A stretch of 31,143 nt of DNA from CAZLYF01 sp964586835 (GTDB taxonomy: Bacteria > Bacillota > Clostridia > Christensenellales > Aristaeellaceae): positions 1-31,143 of the forward strand of contig CAZPIC010000028.1 of NCBI GenBank assembly GCA_964586835.1, given 5' to 3'. How positions within the stretch are numbered: the stretch's first letter is position 1; every line of letters starts with the position of its first letter. Position numbers and translations under genes: made by a program. A model generated the notes under the pieces. It was not told the DNA's origin. It did no database searches and saw nothing but the letters and a program-made list of their open reading frames with translations. This document shows, piece after piece, positions 1 through 7,981 of this stretch.

Positions 1-49
1 GTATCGTTTTCAAGGTTCGTTCGCCTCCCCTTTTTTGGGGCGCCTGAAT

Positions 50-78
50 AGGTTATCACTACAGGCCTTCCCTGTCAA
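50..78 (-). promoter_or_regulatory. Promoter reading out of the left edge
   Basis: On the minus strand a TTGACA -35 box (78-73) and a TAACCT -10 box (55-50) are separated by 17 bases. It points left, toward a gene outside the window. Downstream is a purine-rich GGGGAGG (about 30-24) that could be a ribosome binding site, followed by a possible TTG start at 13-11 reading Met-Lys-Thr-Ile before the sequence ends. Too little of that gene is present to call it. Confidence 0.55.
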
Positions 79-125
79 TCCCTTTGCGTGAATTTCTTTT
101 TCACAGGCCGAGTCAGGGAGTGCCT

Positions 126-1433
126 TCAGCCCATTGCGTCAAGAAAGGCCTTCACCGCCCGGGAGCGGTGGCTGATGCGGTTCTTCGTTTCAGGGCCCAT
201 TTCTGCGAACGTCTCCCCGCTTTCGCCAATAAACAGGGGGTCATAGCCAAAGCCACCCTCTCCGCGCAGCTCCCTCGCGATGCTCCCTTGGGTCTCCCCC
301 TGAAACACCCTGGTTGGTTCATAAGGGGATGCAAGGGCGAGGGCACAGACGAATCGAGCCGTCCTGGGCTCCCGAACGTCGCGGAGTTTCTGTAAAAGCA
401 GCAGATTGTTTTTAAGGTCATCCCCGTGATCGCCAGCGTATCTGGCGCTTCGGACACCTGGCTCTCCGCCCAGCGCGTCCACCATCAGCCCGCTGTCGTC
501 CGCAAGGGACAGATATCCTGTCGCGTCCCGGACGGCTTCCGCCTTGATCACCGCGTTCTCCCTGAAGGTGCTGCCTGTTTCTGCTGCCTCCCCGTCAAAT
601 CCTGCCTCTCTCATCCCGATGACTCGGAAGCGTTCCCCCAGCAGCGCCCGAAGCTCCCTGACCTTATGGTCGTTCCCGGTGGCGACCACCAGTATCTGTT
701 TTTCGCCGATCACGCGTGCCCTCTCGCCAAGGACGACCCGCTGCTCCCGCAGGAGTGTCTTCGCCCCTGCCTGAAGCAGCGCAATCAGGCTGTCATGTTC
801 CTGCCGGCTAAACGGGCGCCTCTCCCCCGTGCCCTGGAGCTCGATAAAATCTCCCCGCTCGCAAAGAACCGCGTTCATGTCCACCTGGGCGTTTCTGTCC
901 TCCTGGGCACACAGATCCAGGCAGGGGACGCTGTCCACAATACCAGCGCTGACCGCAGCCACCTGGCGCACGACCGGGGATTGTCCCAGCCTGCCTTCTC
1001 TAAGCAGCCTGTCCACAGCCAGGCAGAGGGCCACAAAGCCTCCTGTCACAGAAGCCGTGCGCGTTCCCCCGTCCGCTTCCAGCACATCGCAGTCTATCGT
1101 GATCGTCGTTTCCCCAAGAAGCTTCAGGTCCAGCGCCTGCCGGATCGACCTGCCGATCATCCGGCCAATTTCGACTCCACGCCCGTCCTTCCGGAGGCCA
1201 TCCCTTGCTTTGCGCGTCCCGGTCGACGCGGGGAGCATGGCGTATTCCGCCGTGAGCCAGCCCCTGCCTGTCCCCCTCAGGAAGGGAGGGACTCCCTCCT
1301 CTGCGGAAGCCGTGCAGATCACCCGGGTGCCGCCGACAGAGATAAGGCAGCTGCCGACAGCCGTGCCGACATAATCGATCTGGATGTTGACAGGGCGCAA
1401 TTCCTCTGCATTTCTGCCGTCAATTCGTCGCAT
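126..1433 (-). CDS. rph: Bifunctional RNase PH / XTP-dITP pyrophosphatase (RdgB/HAM1) fusion
   Basis: This is a 435-residue fusion of two enzymes usually encoded separately. Residues 1-238 are RNase PH, the phosphorolytic exoribonuclease that trims tRNA 3' ends; visible motifs are RRIDGRNAEELRPV at the N-terminus, LEADGGTRTASVTGG (118-132) and EDRNAQVDMN (178-187). Residues 246-435 are RdgB/HAM1, which hydrolyses dITP, XTP and ITP to monophosphates and keeps deaminated purines out of nucleic acids; motifs are ATGNDHK (251-257), ADDSGL (311-316), GFGYDPLF (394-401) and SHRSRA (421-426). The join is about eight residues, with no stop or frameshift. I chose the ATG at 1433 over the longer frame because GGAGG lies five bases upstream and the RNase PH fold begins there. 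In many Bacillota rph and rdgB are adjacent, so a fusion is plausible. yajC lies upstream on the same strand, with a terminator-like hairpin between them. Confidence 0.93.
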   Translation of the reverse strand: MRRIDGRNAEELRPVNIQIDYVGTAVGSCLISVGGTRVICTASAEEGVPPFLRGTGRGWLTAEYAMLPASTGTRKARDGLRKDGRGVEIGRMIGRSIRQALDLKLLGETTITIDCDVLEADGGTRTASVTGGFVALCLAVDRLLREGRLGQSPVVRQVAAVSAGIVDSVPCLDLCAQEDRNAQVDMNAVLCERGDFIELQGTGERRPFSRQEHDSLIALLQAGAKTLLREQRVVLGERARVIGEKQILVVATGNDHKVRELRALLGERFRVIGMREAGFDGEAAETGSTFRENAVIKAEAVRDATGYLSLADDSGLMVDALGGEPGVRSARYAGDHGDDLKNNLLLLQKLRDVREPRTARFVCALALASPYEPTRVFQGETQGSIARELRGEGGFGYDPLFIGESGETFAEMGPETKNRISHRSRAVKAFLDAMG

Positions 1434-1441
1434 AGGCCTCC

Positions 1442-1490
1442 AAAAAAGTAAAGAGCGCCGCTTCAGGCGTCTCTTCAACGCCCGGCGCTC
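1442..1490 (-). terminator. Terminator or attenuator between yajC and the rph-rdgB fusion
   Basis: On the minus strand GAGCGCC (1490-1484) pairs with GGCGCTC (1459-1453), with an inner GGCGT/ACGCC stem. A T-rich run, TTTACTTTTTT, follows at 1452-1442. The T-run abuts the GGAGG ribosome binding site of the rph fusion (1438-1434). It looks like an intrinsic terminator for yajC, but its position directly before the next start codon also fits partial read-through or attenuation. Confidence 0.7.
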
Positions 1491-1512
1491 GGGTCATAGC
1501 GCCTTCTCCTTC

Positions 1513-1908
1513 TCAGGCAAGAACCTCGGCGTCGTTTTCAACACTGACCGCCTCCACATTGCGGATGCCCCAGCGCGCGACAACCATCGGCATGTCCTGA
1601 TCTCCAACGGCGAGGATGACGCTGTCCTCCCTGATCCCCTTGATGGTCCCGAAAATCCCCCCGATGGTGCAGATGCGGTCACCGACTTTCAGATTTGCGA
1701 GCATGTCTTTGACTTTCTTGTCCTTCTTGCGCTGCGGGCGAATCATGAGAAAGTAGAACACCACAACGATGAGCGCCATGGGGAGAAGCATCTGGATCAG
1801 GGAGGCCGCAGCGTTTGGTTCCGCTGCTCCTTCCGCCGCAGCGGCGCCTTCTGTTACCGCCTCATCCGCAAATGCGGCGACGTTGTACAACCAGTTGAAC
1901 ATGCGCAT
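1513..1908 (-). CDS. yajC: Preprotein translocase accessory subunit YajC
   Basis: YajC is a small single-span membrane protein that associates with the SecDF/SecYEG protein export machinery. The protein is 131 residues if started at the ATG at 1908, which has AAAGGA about five bases upstream; the longer frame to 1926 has no such site, and 1902 is a second possible ATG. An Ala/Glu-rich N-terminal stretch (about 12-35) precedes one hydrophobic segment (37-56). This is followed by the family signature FLMIRPQRKKDKK and a small C-terminal domain with KVGDRICTIGGIFGTI. The N-terminal extension before the membrane segment is longer than in many YajC proteins. Its own promoter lies at 1944-1972. secD/secF, the usual neighbours, are not in the window. 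Confidence 0.92.
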   Translation of the reverse strand: MRMFNWLYNVAAFADEAVTEGAAAAEGAAEPNAAASLIQMLLPMALIVVVFYFLMIRPQRKKDKKVKDMLANLKVGDRICTIGGIFGTIKGIREDSVILAVGDQDMPMVVARWGIRNVEAVSVENDAEVLA

Positions 1909-1943
1909 ACCCGTCCTTTCAGTCATTGGCTGAAGCCGCGCGT

Positions 1944-1972
1944 ATTATATCAGTGGCATTCCCCGGGCGCAA
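1944..1972 (-). promoter_or_regulatory. Promoter of yajC
   Basis: On the minus strand TTGCGC (1972-1967) and a perfect TATAAT (1949-1944) are 17 bases apart. The expected transcript start lies about 28 bases before the yajC ATG at 1908. The 325-base stretch 1909-2233 holds this promoter and the divergent one at 2079-2107; I see no gene or structured RNA in the rest. Confidence 0.75.
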
Positions 1973-2078
1973 GAAGACGCTTGCCTTGCCGTGTTTTCTC
2001 TCGAACAGGACCTGCAAGGTTCAAAGGTCTCCACTTCTCCCTTTGGGGCCGGCGAGCGACTTTTAGTCCTCTGAACGC

Positions 2079-2107
2079 TTGAAATCCGGGCAACTTAGCT
2101 ATACGAT
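2079..2107 (+). promoter_or_regulatory. Probable promoter of the glycosyltransferase gene
   Basis: TTGAAA (2079-2084) and TACGAT (2102-2107) are separated by 17 bases, giving an untranslated leader of about 120 bases. No clear riboswitch fold was seen in that leader. Confidence 0.5.
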
Positions 2108-2233
2108 TGGCTCACTCTCCGCGCAGCGAAACGCCAACCCTTTTCCCAACCAGGCTTCGCCTGCAAGCAAGAACATGCCAAACGGCGGCCTCTGTGCGCT
2201 GTATGGCTGCAAGAGACCGGGAAAGGAAGAAAG

Positions 2234-3493
2234 ATGGGCCCGAAAGACGCAGTCCGGCTTGGAATCGCTTTCGCGACAGGCCGGAAGAGTTTTAGAAAAA
2301 TCCTCAACTCTTATGCACACAGCTGGCAGGAAACCGGCGCAGCGGATGACTCCCTCGCAGTCAGTCTGAGCCTGTTTGTCGCCTATGATACGGAATATAG
2401 CCACACAAAGTCGACGGATTACACCAACCTTCCACAGGACGTGGTCGATATCTTCGACGAGGTCAATTTCTTTGGCATCAAGAGTGTTTTCAGCAGTCTG
2501 GACCGTTATCTCCGTGACGGAGTCATCAGCGAAAAGGAGGGGCGCCTTCTCTTTGGAGGCGGCTATGCGGGCAAGCGAAACATCCTCCTGTTCGCAGCCA
2601 TTGAGCGGGGGATCGACCATCTTCTTTTTCTGGATGACGATGAGTATCCTGTCGCGGTCACTAACAGAAAGGGTACCTGCCTGTGGAGTGGTCAACCTGT
2701 GATGTTAGAGCACCTAAAGCACATCCAGAAAGCAGATATCACCCACGGCTACCATTGCGGGTACATCTCGCCCATCCCGCAGATACGCTTCAATGACATT
2801 CTTGACGAGGGAACTTTCCGTCACTTTATAGAAGCCATCAGCAACGACATCGTCAACTGGGAACAGATCCGCTTTTTGATGAAAAATGGCGGCATCACCT
2901 ATGCCGATACCGAAGTCCTGATGGCAAAGACTGCCAAAGACGTGGAAGAGGTGGGGGGCTGCAAGTTTATTTCCGGATCCAATCTCTGCCTTAACCTGCG
3001 GGACCCTCAACGAAGCTTTCCCTTCTTCAATCCCCCGGGCGCCCGAGGTGAGGACACCTTCCTCAGCACACTTCTGTCTGACAGGCTTGTCAAGAAAATA
3101 CCCTGCTATGCCTTTCACGATGGCTTTGCGACCTACAACCACCTGCTTGACGGTGTCCTCCCCATCCGCCTAAAACCCATTACGGCAGAATCCACCCTGA
3201 TCAAGACCCGGTTCTACAGGGCTTGCGTCGGGTGGATCCGGTACAAACCTCTGCTTGTATACCTGACAGACAAGGACGGCTTCGAGGACAGGATGTCGGA
3301 GGTGCGCAACAAGCTAAACGTTGCGTTGCCGCAGGTCTGCAGCTATTTCAACGAACCTGACTTCATGCTTATCGCAAAGGAATTTGAAAAATACACAAGA
3401 AACGCGCCGAGGCACGCCAGGCAGTTTCAGGCAGCGCAGGCAGCCTGGGCTAAGCTGACGGCGGCGGCAGGGGCGCGAAAAGGCAGCCTGTAA
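2234..3493 (+). CDS. Putative GT-A-type glycosyltransferase, family not recognised
   Basis: The 419-residue cytosolic-looking protein has no signal peptide and no membrane segment. The sequence HLLFLDDDEYPV (129-140) places three aspartates (134-136) after a hydrophobic beta strand, as in the DXD metal and sugar-nucleotide site of GT-A glycosyltransferases. The preceding GYAGKRNILLFAAIERG resembles the strand-helix before that motif in family-2-like enzymes. A late His-Asp (HDGF) could be the distal metal ligand. I do not recognise the specific family, donor or acceptor. The ATG at 2234 has AAAGGAAG upstream. The gene stands alone: it diverges from yajC and meets the aminotransferase gene tail to tail with three bases between stops. 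Its codon use looks more AT-rich than its neighbours (many AAA, TTT and GAT codons), which may indicate separate origin. A glycosyltransferase is an inference from one motif and the fold pattern. Confidence 0.6.
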   Translation: MGPKDAVRLGIAFATGRKSFRKILNSYAHSWQETGAADDSLAVSLSLFVAYDTEYSHTKSTDYTNLPQDVVDIFDEVNFFGIKSVFSSLDRYLRDGVISEKEGRLLFGGGYAGKRNILLFAAIERGIDHLLFLDDDEYPVAVTNRKGTCLWSGQPVMLEHLKHIQKADITHGYHCGYISPIPQIRFNDILDEGTFRHFIEAISNDIVNWEQIRFLMKNGGITYADTEVLMAKTAKDVEEVGGCKFISGSNLCLNLRDPQRSFPFFNPPGARGEDTFLSTLLSDRLVKKIPCYAFHDGFATYNHLLDGVLPIRLKPITAESTLIKTRFYRACVGWIRYKPLLVYLTDKDGFEDRMSEVRNKLNVALPQVCSYFNEPDFMLIAKEFEKYTRNAPRHARQFQAAQAAWAKLTAAAGARKGSL

Positions 3494-3496
3494 AGG

Positions 3497-4342
3497 TCAT
3501 CCGCCCGTTTCCCGCAGGAACCTTTCCCGCATGCAATCGCTTAGTGCGCTGAACAGTTCCAGCGCACGGCCCCCGACGGCTACGCCGTCTATCTGCTCCA
3601 CCCTCACCGCCAGGTCGCCTGTGCTGGTGATGATCACCTCGTCGGCGGACACCAGCTCCTCAAGGCTGTAGGGCCTCTCCTGGACCGGGATGTCCAGTGT
3701 CGCACAGGCTTTCAGCAGGTGTCCCCGTTCAATGCCCCGTAAAATCCACTGGTCGCCTGGAGCCGTCACAAGGACGCCCCCCTGCAGGATGTGGACATTG
3801 CTGCGCGAACACTCCGTCACACGCCCCCCACGATGCAGGATGACCTCCTGGCAGCCTTGTTCCACAGCCTTTTGCATAGCCATCACGTTTTGCAGCAGGT
3901 TGAGCGTCTTGATATCGCAGCGATGGTGGCGAAGATCCTCTGCGGTGATGGTTCGGTACGCCACGGAAGGGTCGGTCACGCGAAACGGTGTCACGGTCAC
4001 CAGGAGCGCAGGGATAACGTCCTGCGGCGGAAAGGCATGGCTGCGGAGCGCGGCTCCCCGGGATATCTGCCAGTAAACCAGCTGCTCGGGGTCGTCCACC
4101 TTTAAAGAGAGTTCCCTGAGCAGGGAGGCAAGCTCTTCACGCGGCATGGGAAAGCGAATCTTAAGCTCCGACGCCCCCCAGACCATCCTGTCGACATGCT
4201 CTTCCAGCGCGTAGATCATGCCATTGCGCGCACAGGCCGCTTCATAGACGCCATCCCCAAAGTACACCGCCCTGTCCATCATCGGGAGGCTCATCTCCTC
4301 CAGCGGACCCACTTTGCCGTTGTAGTAACCAAGATTTTTCAC
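3497..4342 (-). CDS. dat: D-amino-acid aminotransferase (class IV, PLP)
   Basis: This fold-type IV PLP aminotransferase of 281 residues probably interconverts D-alanine and D-glutamate with their 2-oxo acids, feeding peptidoglycan precursors. The PLP lysine is K145 in CDIKTLNLLQNVMA, the position known for Bacillus D-amino-acid aminotransferase. YFGDGVYE (27-34) and the ALRSHAFP loop (98-105), resembling the Arg-x-His substrate carboxylate trap, favour D-amino-acid transaminase over branched-chain transaminase or aminodeoxychorismate lyase. TECSRSNV replaces the more common TEGSSSN, a small oddity beside the cofactor site. The start is GTG at 4342 with GGAAGGA upstream; a GGCGGC/GCCGCC hairpin lies just before that site. 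It follows the patatin gene on the same strand with a 45-base gap, so co-transcription is likely. Confidence 0.85.
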   Translation of the reverse strand: MKNLGYYNGKVGPLEEMSLPMMDRAVYFGDGVYEAACARNGMIYALEEHVDRMVWGASELKIRFPMPREELASLLRELSLKVDDPEQLVYWQISRGAALRSHAFPPQDVIPALLVTVTPFRVTDPSVAYRTITAEDLRHHRCDIKTLNLLQNVMAMQKAVEQGCQEVILHRGGRVTECSRSNVHILQGGVLVTAPGDQWILRGIERGHLLKACATLDIPVQERPYSLEELVSADEVIITSTGDLAVRVEQIDGVAVGGRALELFSALSDCMRERFLRETGG

Positions 4343-4387
4343 AGCTGTTCCTTCCCGGCGGCAAGCCGCCTTTTCCCCAGCAGTCTG

Positions 4388-5272
4388 TCAGGCTTGAACG
4401 CCCAGGAAGTCCTTCCACCGTGGAAGGTCCCTCCTGCCCTGTTCAAAGCCCAGACGATAGCTTCGGGAGAGTTTTTCAAAGTCTGTTTCACGGCTGCTCA
4501 CCGGCATCGTGTCGGGATATACAGGGAAAGCGCGACCTTCCCTTTCCATTTCTTCAAGCTCGTCGAGCGTTCGGTTGTAAATCCCGGGGCGCGCCTCCAG
4601 CGCGTCGACAACACCAGGCCAGCCGCGAAAATACGCTCTTGCCGGTTTTGTAAAGCGAAAGGGACGCAGCCTGAATCCTCTGGGCCTCGTCAACACCACG
4701 AAGAAGCGCTTGAAGCCGTCCTTCTTTGCCGCCTCCAATGCGAACCCGCCTCCCAGCCCGCCGTCAAAGTATACCTGCCCGCCAATCCGGGTTGGAGGCA
4801 TCACAATAGGCAGCGAGGAAGAAGCGCGTACAATGGCAGCCAGATCCACCAGGCTCTTCATGTCCTCCCTGCCAAAGTACTCCATCCGCCCGGTGTTGCA
4901 GCAAAAGGCGCCGATGCGCAGCATGGCGGGGTTTGCAGAAAACGTCTCAAAGTCAAAGGGCAGCGCGGCGCCCGGAAAGGGCACCTGACCATAGATGTAT
5001 TCCGAGCGGAAATACCCCTTCCCTCTGATAAGGGACATCAGCCCCCCAAACTGAGGGTCCAGCGTGAGATGGACAAAGGATCGCTCCGCCCGCTTGCTGT
5101 CCCTGGACAGGTAGTTGACCACGTGGCAACTGCCCGCCGAAACCCCGGCTGCATAGGAGAAGTACAGCCCTGCCTCAAGCAGCACATTCAGGATTCCCGA
5201 CGTATAGCTTGCACGCATACCGCCACCTTCAAACAAAAGCGCGGTATTTGAAACATTGTTGACGATCTGCAA
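4388..5272 (-). CDS. Patatin-like phospholipase / acyl hydrolase
   Basis: The 294-residue protein is a patatin-family serine hydrolase acting on acyl esters, probably membrane lipids. The oxyanion-hole sequence GGGMR is at 16-20, the nucleophile elbow GVSAGS is at 43-48 with Ser45, and the second catalytic residue Asp170 is in the DGG motif of YFDGGLGGG. All three parts of the Ser-Asp dyad apparatus are intact, so it should be active. There is no signal peptide, and the C-terminal third (RPRGFRLRPFRFTKPAR) is basic. The start is TTG at 5272 with GAGGAGG 11 bases upstream; no ATG or GTG start with a better site was found nearby. It lies between the Nudix gene and the aminotransferase gene, all on the minus strand. 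The true substrate cannot be read from sequence. Confidence 0.88.
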   Translation of the reverse strand: MQIVNNVSNTALLFEGGGMRASYTSGILNVLLEAGLYFSYAAGVSAGSCHVVNYLSRDSKRAERSFVHLTLDPQFGGLMSLIRGKGYFRSEYIYGQVPFPGAALPFDFETFSANPAMLRIGAFCCNTGRMEYFGREDMKSLVDLAAIVRASSSLPIVMPPTRIGGQVYFDGGLGGGFALEAAKKDGFKRFFVVLTRPRGFRLRPFRFTKPARAYFRGWPGVVDALEARPGIYNRTLDELEEMEREGRAFPVYPDTMPVSSRETDFEKLSRSYRLGFEQGRRDLPRWKDFLGVQA

Positions 5273-5371
5273 AAAAACGCCGACCTCCTCACCGTGTAGG
5301 GAGTGACACAGCCAGGGATCGCCAGGGGCAGCACCCGGGAAATCCGGCAGCCGGACCCGAGATCCCGCGCT

Positions 5372-6001
5372 TCAGTCGAACAGCACCTCCCAGCGTTCGT
5401 CCCTGGCAGCGCGAAAGCACATGTCGATCTGGTCGGCATTGCACTTGTGGGTCGCCAATGGAGGGAGATCGTCCGCAGCAAAGTAGCCGATCCCCATGGT
5501 CTCGCTGTTAGCCCGAAAGGCGCCGCCCTTCAGATCGCAGAGCACAAAAACCTTAAGGATCGCGAAAGGAAATTGCGGGCAGTTACGCCGCCTTCCGTCC
5601 AGCAGAGCGATCAGCCGACGGGGCTGAACCTCAAGGCCTGCCTCCTCGCTTACTTCCTTTGCAGTATTGGAAGCAACCGTCTCCATCACGTCCACCCAGC
5701 CGCCGGGGAGAGCCCAAAGGCCGGAATTCTCGTGGACCAGGAGTATTTTGCCCTCCTTGAAAACAGCAGCGCGCGTATCGATCTTCGGGGTCTGGTAGCC
5801 TTTTTCGCTGCAGAAGAAGCCTTGGACGGTTTTAAGAGGGATGCCCGTTTTGAAGCTGAGCATCTCCGCCGAAATGTCCCGTAGACGGCCGTATCGCTCC
5901 AGATCAAAGGCTCCCTTAGCAAAACTCAGGCCGTTTTGTGCGATCGCCTGGATCTCCATCGCCCAGTCAATCCACTGCTCGTTCAGGGTTTTTTCCGTCA
6001 C
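5372..6001 (-). CDS. Nudix hydrolase with N-terminal NUDIX_N domain
   Basis: This 209-residue protein carries an N-terminal helical Nudix-associated domain (about 8-60) and a Nudix hydrolase domain (about 75-205). Such proteins cleave nucleoside diphosphates linked to another group, for example ADP-ribose; the substrate here is unknown. The Nudix box spans 101-123 in PGGWVDVME through KEVSEEAGL: Gly101, Glu107, Glu116, Glu119 and Glu120 are present, but the consensus Arg before Glu116 is Lys115. I place the start at the GTG at 6001, six bases after GGAGG; the longer frame to 6034 has no good site, and an ATG one base away is out of frame. A probable terminator of the upstream importer operon sits between it and the permease gene, so its own promoter may lie in that short gap. 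Confidence 0.88.
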   Translation of the reverse strand: MTEKTLNEQWIDWAMEIQAIAQNGLSFAKGAFDLERYGRLRDISAEMLSFKTGIPLKTVQGFFCSEKGYQTPKIDTRAAVFKEGKILLVHENSGLWALPGGWVDVMETVASNTAKEVSEEAGLEVQPRRLIALLDGRRRNCPQFPFAILKVFVLCDLKGGAFRANSETMGIGYFAADDLPPLATHKCNADQIDMCFRAARDERWEVLFD

Positions 6002-6032
6002 ATCTGTCCTCCGGGCCATCGTCACAGGAGCC

Positions 6033-6076
6033 AAAGAGAAAGCGGCAGGAACCCGTTGCTGTTCCTCCCTCCCGCT
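6033..6076 (-). terminator. Probable terminator of the FbpABC-type operon
   Basis: Immediately after the permease stop, on the minus strand, AGCGG (6076-6072) pairs with CCGCT (6045-6041) and GGAAC (6065-6061) with GTTCC (6052-6048). The imperfect stem is followed by TTTCTCTTT. The internal loop and interrupted T-run make it a moderate terminator. Confidence 0.5.
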
Positions 6077-7981
6077 TCAGGGCGCCCGCGGACGAGCCGC
6101 CGGCCTTCGGAAGCGGGCCAGGAGCCTTTCTCTGCGAAGCTTGCGCATCGCGCGGATACGCAAACGCTCATCCAGATCTCTGGCACCCACGCCGTATACC
6201 AGGTAGAGGATCAAGGCTGACAACAGCATGATAAAGACCGTCGATGCACAGCGGCGGCCCGACGCATTGATGTTATGCCCATAGAGACCCTCTTCCCGGG
6301 TCATGGCCTGCATCACCATGGCGTAGGTGGTCCCATAGGTGCTGGCAAAGGCAGCGGACATATCATATTCCGTAAAGAGCGCATTAAAGTTAAGGGCAAA
6401 GACCGCAAGCACGCTAGGCAGCACAATAGGAAGCTTTACGCGCAGAAAAGAATAAAGACCGCTTGCCCCCAAGGCCCGCGCCGCGTCATCAAGCTCCTCG
6501 TCGATCGCGTAGAAGGCCGCCTTGATCATCCGCAGTGCAAAGGGCAGTTTCACAACCGTATAGGCCATGATAATCAGGAAGCGCACATTCTCCGCATAGT
6601 AAAGATTGGTATTCAGGACATACCAGACGTTTTCATTGTTGAAGAAGCTGCGGTAGGAATAGCAGATCAGGATCGTCGGAAGCAGCCAGGGAAACAGCAG
6701 GCTGTACTCCAGCAGAACGCCTGTCTTTCTTCGCTTAAAGATGTGGTTACATGCCACCACCGCGATCACGCAGGCTGCAGCCGCCGCCAGCGCAGAGAAT
6801 ACAAAGCTCGTGCGTATGCCTCCAAGCGTAGCGGCATTGGCAAATAGTCCGGAAACGGAGCCTTCACGCACTTTGTAGACCCCGCGTGAAGTCAGATAGG
6901 AATAGTCCGCCGAGCCGAAGTAGTTGAGCAGCGTCCAGTTTCCCGGATCCAGCGTCTTCAGGCGAATCGCGCTGTAGCCCTGGAAAGAAAACACAACGAT
7001 CATGACCACCGGCAGCATGTAGAACACGAAGAGGAGGTAGGCACTCGTGTGGGCCAGGGCGTTAGCCACGGGGTTTGAGATCTTCTGCTTTACAAGCTTC
7101 GCCTTGGTCTTCGATACGGACAGGTAGTGCCCCTTTCTCTCGTAGGAAGACAGGACGACGAGCAGGACAATCGTAAAAGCCGCCAGAATGATGGATAAAA
7201 GCGCCGCCCGGGCGTGCGGAAAGGACTCGTCCGCAGAGGAGGACCCCGCCAGACGGACGATCTCCGGGTTGATGGAGTCATACCCCAACAGGGTCGGCGC
7301 GGACATCGCGCAGAGTCCGGTGATAAAGGTCATAACCGTCAGAGAAAACAGGGTGGGCGCAAGGGTCGGGAGCACAACCCGAAAGAGCACCTTCAGGGGT
7401 TTCGCGCCCAGGTTTCGCGCGGCTTCGACCGTGTTGTAGTCGATGCCACGGATGGCGTTGCGCAGAAATAACATGTGGTTGCTGGTACAGGCAAAGGTCA
7501 TCGTGAAAAGCACCGCGCCAAAGCCGGAAAACCAGCCCTCGTCAAAGCCCGGGACCAGCCCGGTCAGCCAGGTGGTGAAGATGCCGTTGCGGTCGTAGAG
7601 GAACTGATAGCCCGTCACCAGCGCGACGCCGCTATAGATCATCGTCGTCATGTATCCCAGGCGCAGGATCTTAGCGCCTTTGATATCAAAATACTCGGTG
7701 AAAAGCACGATGGCCGTGCCAACCAGGTTCACGGTGATGACCAGAAGCAGCGCGAGTTTCAGGGAATTCCACAGGTATTTAGACATATTGCCTGCGAAAA
7801 AGAAGCGGATGACCGCCCAGGGGTCCGTCCGCCCGGCAGCACTCTTTGCCGTAAAAATTTGTGTGAAGGTGTTGAAACAGGGAATCAGCATGAAGCCAAA
7901 GAACAGATAGCCAAAAAAGACCGCACCAAACACCTTCGTAAGCCTGCCCACCGAAAGGCTGCGGGCAGCCATCGTCTTCAT
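6077..7981 (-). CDS. ABC importer permease, fused two-domain FbpB type
   Basis: A 634-residue inner-membrane protein contains two binding-protein-dependent permease domains in one chain, as in FbpB/AfuB (ferric iron) and ThiP (thiamine). Each half carries an EAA loop that contacts the ATPase: EAARNLGAKPLKVLFRVVLP (about 186-205) and DDAARALGASGLYSFLRVKLP (about 498-518). Many hydrophobic segments surround them, and the C-terminus is very basic (RLRIRAMRKLRRERLLARFRR). The ATG at 7981 overlaps the stop of the upstream ATPase gene as ATGA and follows GGAGGGGGCGG. The longer frame would start inside the ATPase coding region and was rejected. It functions with the ATPase and binding protein encoded just upstream; substrate unknown. 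Confidence 0.9.
   Translation of the reverse strand: MKTMAARSLSVGRLTKVFGAVFFGYLFFGFMLIPCFNTFTQIFTAKSAAGRTDPWAVIRFFFAGNMSKYLWNSLKLALLLVITVNLVGTAIVLFTEYFDIKGAKILRLGYMTTMIYSGVALVTGYQFLYDRNGIFTTWLTGLVPGFDEGWFSGFGAVLFTMTFACTSNHMLFLRNAIRGIDYNTVEAARNLGAKPLKVLFRVVLPTLAPTLFSLTVMTFITGLCAMSAPTLLGYDSINPEIVRLAGSSSADESFPHARAALLSIILAAFTIVLLVVLSSYERKGHYLSVSKTKAKLVKQKISNPVANALAHTSAYLLFVFYMLPVVMIVVFSFQGYSAIRLKTLDPGNWTLLNYFGSADYSYLTSRGVYKVREGSVSGLFANAATLGGIRTSFVFSALAAAAACVIAVVACNHIFKRRKTGVLLEYSLLFPWLLPTILICYSYRSFFNNENVWYVLNTNLYYAENVRFLIIMAYTVVKLPFALRMIKAAFYAIDEELDDAARALGASGLYSFLRVKLPIVLPSVLAVFALNFNALFTEYDMSAAFASTYGTTYAMVMQAMTREEGLYGHNINASGRRCASTVFIMLLSALILYLVYGVGARDLDERLRIRAMRKLRRERLLARFRRPAARPRAP

Noticed and set aside
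426..1451. Long plus-strand ORF of 341 codons opposite the rph-rdgB fusion
   Set aside because: It is antisense to a gene with unmistakable motifs, its product is Pro/Arg/His-rich with no recognisable domain, and it has no good ribosome binding site.
1973..2078. Possible tRNA or small RNA in the yajC/glycosyltransferase gap (a GGTTCAAA sequence is present)
   Set aside because: The bases flanking the T-loop-like sequence do not pair as a T arm, and no acceptor or anticodon arm could be built.
4196..5251. Plus-strand ORF of 351 codons opposite the patatin gene
   Set aside because: It is antisense to two supported genes and lacks a start site or domain.
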